Origin: Aurantiochytrium sp. KH105
Taxonomy: Eukaryota > Sar > Bigyra > Thraustochytrida > Thraustochytriidae
Assembly: GCA_003116975.1 (NCBI GenBank)
Contig: BGKB01000171.1
Coordinates: 62,001-126,000, forward strand
Direction of reading: 5' to 3'
DNA: 64,000 nucleotides
Below the pieces are notes generated by a model, which was given only the letters and a program-made list of their open reading frames with translations, did not search any database and was not told the DNA's origin. Position 1 is the first letter of the stretch. Every line of letters starts with the position of its first letter. Of this stretch, positions 27,601 to 35,695 are shown in pieces. The position numbers were made by a program, and so were the translations under genes.

Positions 27601-30312
27601 ACGTGTAAGCACGGACGAATACGCGAGCTGGTCTCGTAAACTTTCGTCTGGATCCTCATCATCAACCTTGCTGGCAACGGTCACCTCATCAATCGATGAA
27701 GGCACGCTGAGTCGGATAAAGACCGGGTCTGATGCTGGGGACTCTGCACCGTAGCCGTCACGCACAAAGGCCACCACAGACGTGTACGATACGGTCTCGG
27801 TCTTTTGAGTAAAGGGCAGAACAACGTTCGACAACGTTGGGGAAGAGCTCCACTCCGAAATGGAAACGGGCTCCGCGCCCAGCGTGTTGCGCTCCAGCGC
27901 AAATTTATACTCGAAGACGTCTGTGTTTTCCGCATCATCGGCAGGAATAGCCGTCAGCGTGAAGCGCGTGACACCAGCTGTTCCTTGGGAGCTCGAAACC
28001 ACGACAGAAGGGGCCGCGGGGAAGCCGTACACTCGGAAACCAATTTCATTGGTATAACTCGACGCATTCGCCTGCTTCGCGACGAGTTCATATCGAAAGC
28101 TTACTTTTCCGGTGCTCACGGCAGGAACGGCGTAGGGCTTGATGGCGAGGTTTGGAGAGAGAGGGGATGTCGCATAGACCTCGTTGACCTTTTCAATCTC
28201 TGCAGCAGACAGTTCGCAGCTGGACCGTTCCACCAATTCCCCAATTTCGGCCTCAACGTCATCCGTGAACTGCCCTTCGCGACGGGTCCAGCAGTACTCG
28301 ACAGGGGTATCAGCGCGTGCCTGGACCACGCGCGTCGAGAGAACAATGCCTGCATGGGAGTACGTGACGTCCGCAACGTTGTTGATGGTCACTTTGATGG
28401 AGGTTTCAACCGGAGAGGCAGTAGGACTCGGCGTTGGTGTCGTGCCTGACGAAGTTGGTGTCTCGAGGGCGACCTCAGAGCCACAGATATCCGCCCATGG
28501 GCGCGTCAGAGAAGGTACCCGGCTATCTGAAAGGTTCGGGTTCTCAATAATGTATGCCTGCGCCTTGGCTCCTTCGTCCGAGTGTTCCATATTGTGACAA
28601 TGAAGAGCAACGCGGCCAAGAAAGGTGTCTGGCTGAAAGCGAAAAGAGACTGCTGCGCCCGTACGTGGGCGAACGGTGTCGAGCCAATCGCCTCGCTTGT
28701 GGAAACCGGTCTCGTCTTCGATATCGTGCAAAAGCTGGTAGTGATTGACGTGAATGTGAAGCGGGTGATTGTGGCTACTCTCGGTGAGCTCCCACTCTTG
28801 GACCTCGCCAAGTCTCATGACGGAGACATTGCGCTGCTCGGGCAACGCCTCGTCGGCCGTAATCCAATCCTTGGCAAATTCAACGTTATTGACGGAAAAG
28901 GGATTCACGAGAATGACCCACTGCAGAAAGTCAGGGGACTTCCAGCGCTCCTCAAAGTCAGGTCTCGCAATCGTCGCCGAGGCTTCCTGGACTTCGGCGA
29001 GCGTGAAGCCCGAGTAAGGACTTGGCTCACGGTCCAGAAGGTCGGCGAGATAAAAGGGAAGGCAAGCTTGCCATGAAAACGCAGTGTCCGGAAGTGCAGA
29101 CGTTTGCGTCGCACTAATGACCGAAATTGTAAAGAGAAACTCCCGTTGATACACGGGATCCTGCCGCGAGTCGTCAACAAGACCTTCCTCGTCAAACGCG
29201 TCAAAGTTGTCATACACCAAGGCTTGCGTACCTGGCTCACCGGAACAGCGAACAAGGACGTCGGCGCGATTGGCCGGATGAAGGTGAATCGAATGATTCG
29301 CAGCAAAGTTCAGGTCACGAGGGCCATCCCTAAGGTACACGCCATCGCGCGCAATCACTCGAACCTCGCAATTCGACGGAGTGGCAGCAGAGGCGTTGTA
29401 GATGGCCATTTTCAAGTCGCGCACCGCAGCAACGTGCGCAATGCGCCATCGATACCAGATGCCCTGTTCCACTTCTAGACGCGGTTTGTAAAGACCGTTG
29501 ATGAGGAAGATACCATCCGACTTGAAATTTGCAAAGGCATCTGTAGCAGAGTCAAAGCCGAGCCCGCTTACGTTGACTGCAAAGGTTGTGTCTTTGACCC
29601 CAATTCGATGTGAGAACGGATCATCCTCGACGCCGTCGGAAAGATCGAGAAGTCGGGGCGGATCAACGTGCTGCACAAAAATCACCTGCTCCGGCGTGTC
29701 CAAGAGCTCTGTGGGAATTTCGGTCCCATCGTCCGCATCGTCAATAATGAGCATGCCTGCTGCGCCGGCGCCAGTAAAAGCGACTGCCAAAGGATGCATG
29801 TGTGGATGGTACCAGTGCGAGCCACCGGCGTGGTCCGTCGGGAGCGTGTACACGTAGTCATGGCCCTCTCCCGGTGGAATCTTGAGTGCGACGTCATCTT
29901 CGTCTCCAGACACGTGGAGGCCATGCGTGTGGATATTCGAAGTATGATTTCCGGGCGATGGAGGATCGAGATCGTTTGTGTAACGAACAGTGACCTTGGC
30001 GCCCTTGGCCATGCGGATGATGGGGCCAGGCGCTGTTCTGGCGGCGCCATTGGCGCCATAGCCCTTTCCGTGCATCGTAAAGGATCCCTCGTGCGAGATA
30101 GTACGCGTCGTGCCGTCCGTGCTTTCCACGAGAAAGGGTAATTCCAAGACGGATGTGCCAAAGGAGAGGTCCATGGAGTCTCCATCGCCCAGAACGACCT
30201 CGCTCAGCGGGCAGTCGCTCAATAGAATTCCCTCCTCGTTCGAGTTGCAGTTCGCGGTTGTCTGCGCGCGTACAGCCTGCACCAGGAAGGCCACGAGAAC
30301 TACGCTGAGCAT
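24622..30312 (-). CDS. Multicopper oxidase fused to REJ-like/GPS stalk and multi-TM region
   Basis: I start this 1896-residue protein at the ATG at 30312, which opens a clear signal peptide (MLSVVLVAFLVQAVRA, cleavage before QTT). The frame is open to 30813, but that part is low complexity. Residues about 30-600 are a multicopper oxidase with cupredoxin copper motifs: NIHTHGLHVSG (about 126), HWYHPHMHP (about 165), HNHPLHIHVNHY (about 512) and LHCHNMEHSDEG (about 570). A Thr/Pro linker leads to beta-rich REJ/PKD-like sequence (about 630-870), a helical GAIN-like part, and a GPS-like motif with SCSMWDSTGEVWDSDAC and CECG (about 1204-1249). Then follow about five TM segments (near 1257-1280, 1362-1388, 1396-1424, 1584-1611 and 1620-1650) and an Arg-, Gln- and Ser-rich cytosolic tail. 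The enzyme domain should face outward. The second half is like polycystin-1 family proteins, but no PLAT domain or ion-channel pore was seen. Confidence 0.85.
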   Translation of the reverse strand: MLSVVLVAFLVQAVRAQTTANCNSNEEGILLSDCPLSEVVLGDGDSMDLSFGTSVLELPFLVESTDGTTRTISHEGSFTMHGKGYGANGAARTAPGPIIRMAKGAKVTVRYTNDLDPPSPGNHTSNIHTHGLHVSGDEDDVALKIPPGEGHDYVYTLPTDHAGGSHWYHPHMHPLAVAFTGAGAAGMLIIDDADDGTEIPTELLDTPEQVIFVQHVDPPRLLDLSDGVEDDPFSHRIGVKDTTFAVNVSGLGFDSATDAFANFKSDGIFLINGLYKPRLEVEQGIWYRWRIAHVAAVRDLKMAIYNASAATPSNCEVRVIARDGVYLRDGPRDLNFAANHSIHLHPANRADVLVRCSGEPGTQALVYDNFDAFDEEGLVDDSRQDPVYQREFLFTISVISATQTSALPDTAFSWQACLPFYLADLLDREPSPYSGFTLAEVQEASATIARPDFEERWKSPDFLQWVILVNPFSVNNVEFAKDWITADEALPEQRNVSVMRLGEVQEWELTESSHNHPLHIHVNHYQLLHDIEDETGFHKRGDWLDTVRPRTGAAVSFRFQPDTFLGRVALHCHNMEHSDEGAKAQAYIIENPNLSDSRVPSLTRPWADICGSEVALETPTSSGTTPTPSPTASPVETSIKVTINNVADVTYSHAGIVLSTRVVQARADTPVEYCWTRREGQFTDDVEAEIGELVERSSCELSAAEIEKVNEVYATSPLSPNLAIKPYAVPAVSTGKVSFRYELVAKQANASSYTNEIGFRVYGFPAAPSVVVSSSQGTAGVTRFTLTAIPADDAENTDVFEYKFALERNTLGAEPVSISEWSSSPTLSNVVLPFTQKTETVSYTSVVAFVRDGYGAESPASDPVFIRLSVPSSIDEVTVASKVDDEDPDESLRDQLAYSSVLTRALESLSDEGVDTLKSQITTQLEGALTLLHERTFSSQLGELIMLVLLEIALSLDDDDIALAERVAEMFQTTLSLWRNEITRVVEVASAANVEPNLAFSVPEGAMGIASEVLAELASLSGICQYNFSLTDLHSDIIETVLAPRLSGQGSFVVSFSGMDSLSYKEFSNGVSGRYQPASSSTDAGKNYTFVEISSELFDPGPSAVYDEVIVSVLRSPPEEICVNGNTVNAIVTKLANIDIKASELGRNLASTERAQQTTAYQQNVVTDVLSLELQHSSVIFASSSRRVNLSLDILYADASSTSAISCSMWDSTGEVWDSDACAVINRTSDIITCECGPITSRSQFAGIQLSEVVDSGLPFDPALLGIILGATIGAWLFLSMWLHTQDVRDANRVQRGAVLAFLAQRHFGKNVRSLEFMKRDAFQKLRAHAQPPMNPTKSFSDLLGDVANAHSVAGLLVFDPQRSRIARSVVVPLAMLAAFASVYMVNKLGDQFEEQSLTLVGFIVGALVVATVILVYRYALYKLAQSERRVLGRVAHLKAQAIAIVDSPWHNSGQVRKRKKRPKNRSADKAWRNPNQHRIEDTELVDLERNISRTANPELEQLRKRQMQVFIKRGQLIFMKAMHDHIMRSKYYRLAKNIASSVWFFRLFNDGLRRIYGGKVHISVALARHERGLARLEKAYHVRPRRCNLPRILCALLMLGLFAACTYLVAIGTKDISTPRSWALHAVIAFGVGVVIVEPLVLFFVAFALFPRHTREKIPLISRNRGSHFSWDSRISTRSLEMEPISGREPSFRQNSQRSLGGGIQGRRGDWARHQDPSASSLHFSVASDLDNKAGEAFGMQQKQGQQQGQQQQRRRQQREQPRPQSKLSSRRRGSTLSAATGFTGILSKFMTNTVNTDEEGTEYYDEDEDEDEVDDGYETTGTDTTLHQSKSFFGAKSSAPSDSHTTFNTTRTPRRRRGSTLSSMLFKRKDARSVFDNDEDEDDPDFRHDDLDFV

Positions 30313-30894
30313 CGTGACGGCCCTGTTCGACGCACTTCTTCGCTTGTCTCTTGGCGCAAAAGTAGTGGTAGCAGCTGCAGTAGCAGCAGCAGTAGCAGGA
30401 GCAGCAGCAGCAGCAGAATACGAACTGGTACTCCTCGCGCAACTCCTATTCCTCGACCTGTCCTCCTCGGCCATAGAGTTTGTCGCAGCGCCGCAGCCCC
30501 TCAACCTCATTTCCGTATTGCACGTGGCGCACGCCTCTCTTGGCGGCGCGGCGTGGGCGCGTTTTCGCCCCTCGCCGCCGCTGTCGACGCCGCCGCTCCT
30601 TCTCCTCCTGCTCCTGCTCCTGCCACCGCTGCACCTGCTGCTGGCGCGCGCTTCTGTGGCCTCCTCGCTCTTCGTCGCCGCGCGCTCCATGGCCAAAAAC
30701 GTGCTAGACCCGCGCGCGAGCCGCCGACCAGACGCCGCGCTCTCCGCCGATGGGCGTATGCCTACCCGCATGCCAGCGCCAGCAAGCACGCACGCAGGCA
30801 AGCAAACAAACAAACTACAATAACCAGCACGCCAGCCAGCGCGCGCACAACTTGGACGCTGTGCTCGCCTGGTTTGCTTGCTCGCTCGCTTGAC

Positions 30895-30896
<2 letters not shown>

Positions 30897-30931
<35 letters not shown>
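30897..30931. repeat. GCTT tetranucleotide repeat
   Basis: A perfect tract of about nine GCTT units, the same motif and orientation as the much longer tract at 48741-48934. Confidence 0.95.
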
Positions 30932-31363
30932 CGTGCTAGCTAATACTACTCGCTTGCGCGCGCGCGATAAAGTGGGCCCCAGCTCCGCGCCCCACTGTGT
31001 CCCCGTGTGGCCCCCCTGAACCTGGACTCCGCTCCGCACTAGCACGGGCACGTGCCCCTTGCGGGGAGCATCTGGGGAATATAGAGGGGGACGCATGCCG
31101 CCTGTCGGCGACGCTCCAACAGTGCTGTGCGCGTCGTGTTTCCCTGCTGCTCCTTGCGCGCGCCTCCAAGTCAGAGCCTGCCACCAGAGGCGACTCGCCG
31201 GGCCAGGGCGTCCATTCCCGCTCCCCCGCCCACCACCGCTCGAGGCGAACTCGCGGCCGCGGCCTCCGCCAGCTGCAGGCTGCAGCTGCGTGCGACGCGG
31301 GCCGCCGGCTGCTGCTGCGGCCGGACAGGCTGTGACGAGGCGCGCGGATCAACTTGGTGCACA

Positions 31364-31388
31364 CCCCCCCCCCCCCCCCCCCCCCCCC
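31364..31388. repeat. Homopolymer C run (25 bases)
   Basis: Twenty-five consecutive C on the plus strand in the divergent intergenic region. It may be a sequencing length uncertainty and can form unusual structure as DNA. Confidence 0.9.
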
Positions 31389-31693
31389 GGAGGACGCCGG
31401 GGACCCCAATTGGCGAGGCACCCGATTCCAACGCGAGAGCGGGGTGACCCTTGGCGCCAGCCACCCTTGCGGCGCGGTGGCCACTGTCGAGGACGAGGTG
31501 ATTACGCAGTCATGCGCGGCGATGCGCGGCGTAATAAGGAAAAGAAAGTAGTAGAGTGGAGTCTGTTGGGGTGGGTGAGGTGGGACGGACGGCCAGGCTC
31601 GTGTTGCCACTTCACGAGTTCTACCATGCAGGCCCAGCATACGAGCTGCTGACTTCCCTCGCTCGAGTCGCTGACGCGAGCGACAAATCTGTA

Positions 31694-33121
31694 ATGATAT
31701 GCGTGGCCGACGGGAGCCAGACGAGCACGATGCAACAAAAGGAAACGGCAGCAGTCGGGCACGTGGCGGGCGCACCGAGCGACGATGGTGACGCGGCGGT
31801 CCACAAGGCGTACCGGATCAGGTGGCTAGTGATGCTTATTTTTTGCATGGCAAGCGCGTCAAACGCAGTCTTATGGATCACCTTTGCGCCCATTAATTCT
31901 CTCGTGCAAGAGTTCTATGCTTGCAGCGCAGCCGCTGTGAACGCGCTTAGTCTCGTGTACCTCATTGCGTATGTCCCGTTTTCCATTGTGGCCAACCTGG
32001 TTTTCAAGAAGCAGGGCATGTATCGGGCCATCGTCCTCGCCGTGTTTCTTGACTTTCTGAGCAGCCTTTTGCGATTCCTGAGCGCAGCATCCAACGCAGA
32101 GCCGCGCGGGGGAAGCGATACCGGGTATGCCCTTCTCTTAAGCGGACAAACGCTGGGAGCAATGGCACAGCCGCTCTTAACCAATGCTCCAGCACTCATG
32201 GCGTCGAGATGGTTTCCTACAAAGGAACGTGACGTAGCCGCGGTCGTCATGTCTCTTGCAAACCCATTAGGAATCGCAATCGGCTCGGTGCTACCGACCT
32301 TTTATGTCATTGGAGATGACGCTGGTGTGCGCATGTACGACCTCCTTCTCGTTGAAATGGGCGTAATGGCCGCTATCTTCATTCTCGCGTTGATTTTCTT
32401 TGCGGAGAAGCCCGAACTCCACCCGTCGCACAGCGAGACGCTCAAAGCAACGCAGCAGGAGCTCCCACTCAGGAGCGAGCTGGGCCTGATGCTGTCAAAT
32501 CGAGATTACCGCATTCTCTTTGTCTGCTTTGGGGTTGGTCTCGGATTCTTCAACGCGCTCACCACCCTCGTCGAGCAATTTGTAAACAAGAGTGGCTACA
32601 CGTCGGATGACGCGGGTTTGTTTAGCGGTTTACTCATCGGAACCGGCATTATCTCCGCCATCATTATTGGGTTGGTGCTGGACCGTGTGCACAAGTACAA
32701 CTTTGTGCTCAAGCTTCTCTTTGTTATTGGTGGCATGTTTGTGATCATCTTTGTGCTTGTCTTGCGTCCGAACAATATGCCTGTTCTCGCGTTCACTTTT
32801 GCTGGCATGGGGTCCGCCATGTTGCCTCTCCTTCCAGTCGTCTTTCAGTGCGCAGCCGAGTGTACCTATCCTCTACGCGAAGACCTTACCACGGGTGGGA
32901 TCATGAGCGCCGGTCAGGTCACTGGCGTAGTCTTTATTGTTGTCCTCGGGGAGATGGTGGATGCGCAGCCCGTATACGATGGCTACGTGTTCGAGCCCGC
33001 GTATATTTTGATTGTTGTTTGCATTGTCAGCTGTGTTCTGGGTATTCTTCTGTACAATGGCTCATACCACCGACTCAAGGCAGATCAAGATCCGCTCAGC
33101 CCGGCAAGCACAATCGCTTGA
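31694..33121 (+). CDS. FLVCR/SLC49-like major facilitator transporter
   Basis: The 475-residue product is a 12-TM major facilitator protein. After a polar N-terminus of about 35 residues, the first span (YRIRWLVMLIFCMASASNAV, followed by LWITFAPI) and the next block (LSLVYLIAYVPFSI) match the SLC49/FLVCR layout. The segment QTLGAMAQPLLTNAPALMAS, then RWFPTKER and NPLGIAIGSVLP, resembles FLVCR transmembrane helices 4-5 strongly. FLVCR proteins export heme or take up choline and ethanolamine; the substrate here is unknown. The frame is open upstream to a GTG at 31556, but the first in-frame ATG is 31694; another at 31730 has a better context (A at -3). No introns are evident. It converges on the LNG-repeat gene, with a duplicated 31-nt element in the 3' flank. 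Confidence 0.85.
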   Translation: MICVADGSQTSTMQQKETAAVGHVAGAPSDDGDAAVHKAYRIRWLVMLIFCMASASNAVLWITFAPINSLVQEFYACSAAAVNALSLVYLIAYVPFSIVANLVFKKQGMYRAIVLAVFLDFLSSLLRFLSAASNAEPRGGSDTGYALLLSGQTLGAMAQPLLTNAPALMASRWFPTKERDVAAVVMSLANPLGIAIGSVLPTFYVIGDDAGVRMYDLLLVEMGVMAAIFILALIFFAEKPELHPSHSETLKATQQELPLRSELGLMLSNRDYRILFVCFGVGLGFFNALTTLVEQFVNKSGYTSDDAGLFSGLLIGTGIISAIIIGLVLDRVHKYNFVLKLLFVIGGMFVIIFVLVLRPNNMPVLAFTFAGMGSAMLPLLPVVFQCAAECTYPLREDLTTGGIMSAGQVTGVVFIVVLGEMVDAQPVYDGYVFEPAYILIVVCIVSCVLGILLYNGSYHRLKADQDPLSPASTIA

Positions 33122-33682
33122 CGAAGCGTCTGACCGAGTCAACAAGCTCAAACGATTCTCTGCATGTCAGACAATTGGAAAGCGAAAAGCTAAAAGAAAT
33201 GTAATGCGGCGGGCGTCAACTTGTCATTCTGGCCCTGACACCAAACTAAGTGTGCTGTTGTTGTTTTCATTGTTGTACCGCACACTCACACCAGCTTGTC
33301 ATTCCTGGCCCTGACACCAAACCAAGCGTAATGCTGTCCTTTCCTCCAATGTGATCATTTTTCTGGACCACACAAGACAGCAGAAAGTAGGAGACCTCAA
33401 TGCGATTTGGAAAAGTCAACACATCGCAACGCTCAAGATACGTAGGCCATACTTCATTTCGATTTTGGATTTTGAGACCAATTGTGTGAGACAAGCAAAG
33501 TTGTCGCTGGTAACATGAAACAAATCGCGATAAGAATACGAAAATCTTACTCGCAAAACGATCTTGTGATTGAGTCTCCTTTTTTTATAATAGATATAGA
33601 GTTCTTTGCGAAACAATGCTACACTGTATACAATGGTAGTGGTTGGTGGTGCGGCGCGCACGATTGCTATTCGCGATACTGG
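33122..33682. other. Intergenic, convergent 3' flanks, AT-rich
   Basis: This AT-richer spacer lies between the FLVCR-like and LNG-repeat genes. It contains an imperfect direct repeat (listed) and several AT runs. No gene was recognised. Confidence 0.6.
33220..33326. repeat. Imperfect direct repeat of about 31 nt, two copies
   Basis: Copy 1 (33220-33250) and copy 2 (33295-33326) both start CTTGTCATTC and share TGGCCCTGACACCAAAC. They differ by one inserted base and one substitution. They are about 44 bp apart in the 3' flank of the transporter gene. Confidence 0.85.
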
Positions 33683-34903
33683 TCAAGTGACGCTTGCCCA
33701 CGAGGGGGAGTCTACTGCAATAGGCGACACTGTGCTCGCTACAGGCGGCATGGAATCGACAAAGGGCCAAATGAGCCGGTCAGCTCTTACGGAAAGTATC
33801 CGTTCGCGATTGTTCTTTTTCGGGTCTCGTACCGAAACGGTGAATCGCAAAAGTGCAGCCGTCGGCGCGCGACCAAGCACAAAGCATCTCAAACCATTTA
33901 AATGCAACACCTCTAAATTGCGCAGACCGTAAAGAACTGCCATGGCTCCAGCTCCCCAAAGTAGAGGTGCAGCAAGATCTGTACGAGAGAGTCGGGCCGG
34001 GTCGACACTGAGTTCGCGAAGGGTTTTGGTTGAGGCTTTCGACTCACAAACTTGAACCACAATACGGCTCGCCTTTGCAGGAGCGGAGCCAACTACAACA
34101 CAGCGTCTGCCATTCAGCTCCAAGGATTTCAAGCCCTCGAGCACTGTAAACTCTCCAGGTTGCCAAAGCGCAGTGCCAGCAAAAGGGTGCATTTCTCCAG
34201 TCACAGTGTCATCGGACCCGCTCTCGGAAAGCACTTTAGCCGTGGGAATCGAAACATCAATTTCGGTGATGGCATCGTCTTGTAACGGGCCGCACGGCAT
34301 GCCACCTCGCAGGAGTACTTGATCGCGACGAGCGCGCACAAGCAACTTGCGTTTCGATTCCATACAATCCAAAAGGACGACCACTCGGCCGTCGTCACGA
34401 GGGTCCTCTGCTACAAAGCCAGTCACCCCTTCGAGACCTATGGGTCTGCTCTGCGATCCATTTACAAGAAAAGTGTAGTTACTGACAGCGCGCATCTTCA
34501 CAGGGAAGCCCCGCTCGAGGTGCTGCACAAACTCGATATTTTGCAGCTTGACCCAAACAGAGGTCCCGCCCTTGATCTCCACGCGACATTTGATGCCCGA
34601 GTCCCCTTCCATGGCCTCTTTCACAAACCCCATCTCCCCGTTGAGGTCGGCGCGCCGCTGGAGCCCGACCAGCCGCACGCGCGTGGCCTCTTCAAGTTCA
34701 TCGCGAGCCGCATCCTCGCTTTCGCTTTCTGCTCGCGACTCGGCTTTGCGCGGCAGCCCTCTGCCGATGCAGGAACGCGCGGCGCCCATTCGCCGTTGCT
34801 GCCCGTCTGCCCCGCGAAGGCGGGTCGGATGGCGGCTGCTGCGCGCGACGCTGCCGCCCCCCTCGCGTTTCGGTCTTGCTTCTCGTTCTGCTCGAAAAGC
34901 CAT
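33683..34903 (-). CDS. Protein with four tandem SH3-like 'GL..LNG' repeats
   Basis: The 406-residue product has four repeats of about 55-65 residues, at about 76-130, 150-200, 250-305 and 320-380. Each starts with a V-x-L-x-G-L pattern. Three of them have the LNG core (ADLNGEMGFV, SLELNGRRCVVVG, LHLNGLRCFVLG), then a beta-strand of hydrophobic residues and a closing basic/hydrophobic strand (for example LSVDPARL and LSVRADRL). Such LNG repeats are familiar in protist proteins as small beta-barrels, probably for protein binding; no function is assigned. The N-terminus is basic and low in complexity. An internal ATG at 34789 would start MGAARSCIGRG, which has the form of a myristoylation signal (MGxxxS) followed by Cys and basic residues, and may be the true start. 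Confidence 0.7.
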   Translation of the reverse strand: MAFRAEREARPKREGGGSVARSSRHPTRLRGADGQQRRMGAARSCIGRGLPRKAESRAESESEDAARDELEEATRVRLVGLQRRADLNGEMGFVKEAMEGDSGIKCRVEIKGGTSVWVKLQNIEFVQHLERGFPVKMRAVSNYTFLVNGSQSRPIGLEGVTGFVAEDPRDDGRVVVLLDCMESKRKLLVRARRDQVLLRGGMPCGPLQDDAITEIDVSIPTAKVLSESGSDDTVTGEMHPFAGTALWQPGEFTVLEGLKSLELNGRRCVVVGSAPAKASRIVVQVCESKASTKTLRELSVDPARLSRTDLAAPLLWGAGAMAVLYGLRNLEVLHLNGLRCFVLGRAPTAALLRFTVSVRDPKKNNRERILSVRADRLIWPFVDSMPPVASTVSPIAVDSPSWASVT

Positions 34904-35695
34904 AGGGAGAATGCGGGTGCAGAGCCAGACTTCGTCGACTCGGATGGGCTCTAAGTTCTCAAGCTGCTCTTTTCCTTGCGCGAGGCCATCTTCTCAAGCG
35001 AGCGTACTCACATCTTGGAGCTCGCCATGGGAGCTAAGAAGGCGGGCATGGTGGTCAAGGTTATCCATCCTCGAGTCTCGCCAAGGTCGATGTAAGGGCA
35101 GGCGCAGCTATAGCAGCAATCATCCCCCCTCTTGGTGCACGAGCACCGTTGAGCACCGCCGGCTGCAAGTCACACTGACCACTGCTTCGAACCCACGGTC
35201 CGGCAGACCACCATATCTTCTTCGCCCCCTGCCTTCCGGAGGCACTTCGCTTCACGCGTATCTTATCGCGACCTCGCCCTCGCGCAAGACGTTGAACCTC
35301 CGTGATGATCATCATCCCCTCCTCCGCATTCGCTTCGACCCCATCTTGAGCCCTCCGTTGGCCAAAAAGCGACGTAGAAAAGCAGAAGCTCCCCCTCCGG
35401 ACCCCCTCCACGAGCCCGCGCGGATCGCCCGCCGCCGGCCCGCGCTGCCTCGCCTCGCGTCGCGTCGCGCCGGCAGTGACGGTTCTGCGGTCTCTCGAGG
35501 CGCCGCGAAAACAGACATCCGTGTCCGCGCAGATCCCGTTGGCGGAGCGCGCGAGCTGGCGGGCGACGCGACCGCCTCCAGGCCGGCGCCGCGACCCTCG
35601 CTCCGCGCCGCGCCGCCCGCCCCGCGCCTCGCCCCGCGCCTCGCCCCGCGCCTCGCCCCGCGCGCGCGGTCCTGCCCGCGCTCGCGGCCGCGGCC
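34904..35695. other. Intergenic, divergent 5' regions
   Basis: About 790 bp separate the LNG-repeat and Furry-like start codons. The right part is extremely GC-rich with a CGCCTCGCCC tandem run (about 35618-35665). Long open frames here on both strands have Arg/Ala/Pro-rich compositions and are judged non-coding. Confidence 0.5.
35618..35665. repeat. CGCCTCGCCC tandem repeat
   Basis: About four to five near-perfect 10-bp units just upstream of the Furry-like start codon, probably in its 5' leader. Confidence 0.8.

Larger units (their letters stand above)
30313..31693. other. Intergenic, divergent 5' regions, microsatellites
   Basis: This lies between the divergent oxidase fusion and the FLVCR-like gene. 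The first 500 bp are open in the oxidase frame but Arg/Ser/Ala-rich and unlike protein. The region carries a GCTT tract and a 25-base C run, listed separately. A short upstream ORF starts at the ATG at about 31626. Confidence 0.5.

Noticed and set aside
30313-30813. N-terminal extension of the oxidase fusion to 30813
   Set aside because: Low-complexity Arg/Ser/Ala sequence would bury the clear signal peptide that starts at 30312.
35150-35240. tRNA-like B-box (GGTTCGAAGC on the minus strand)
   Set aside because: No A-box or cloverleaf arms could be drawn around it.
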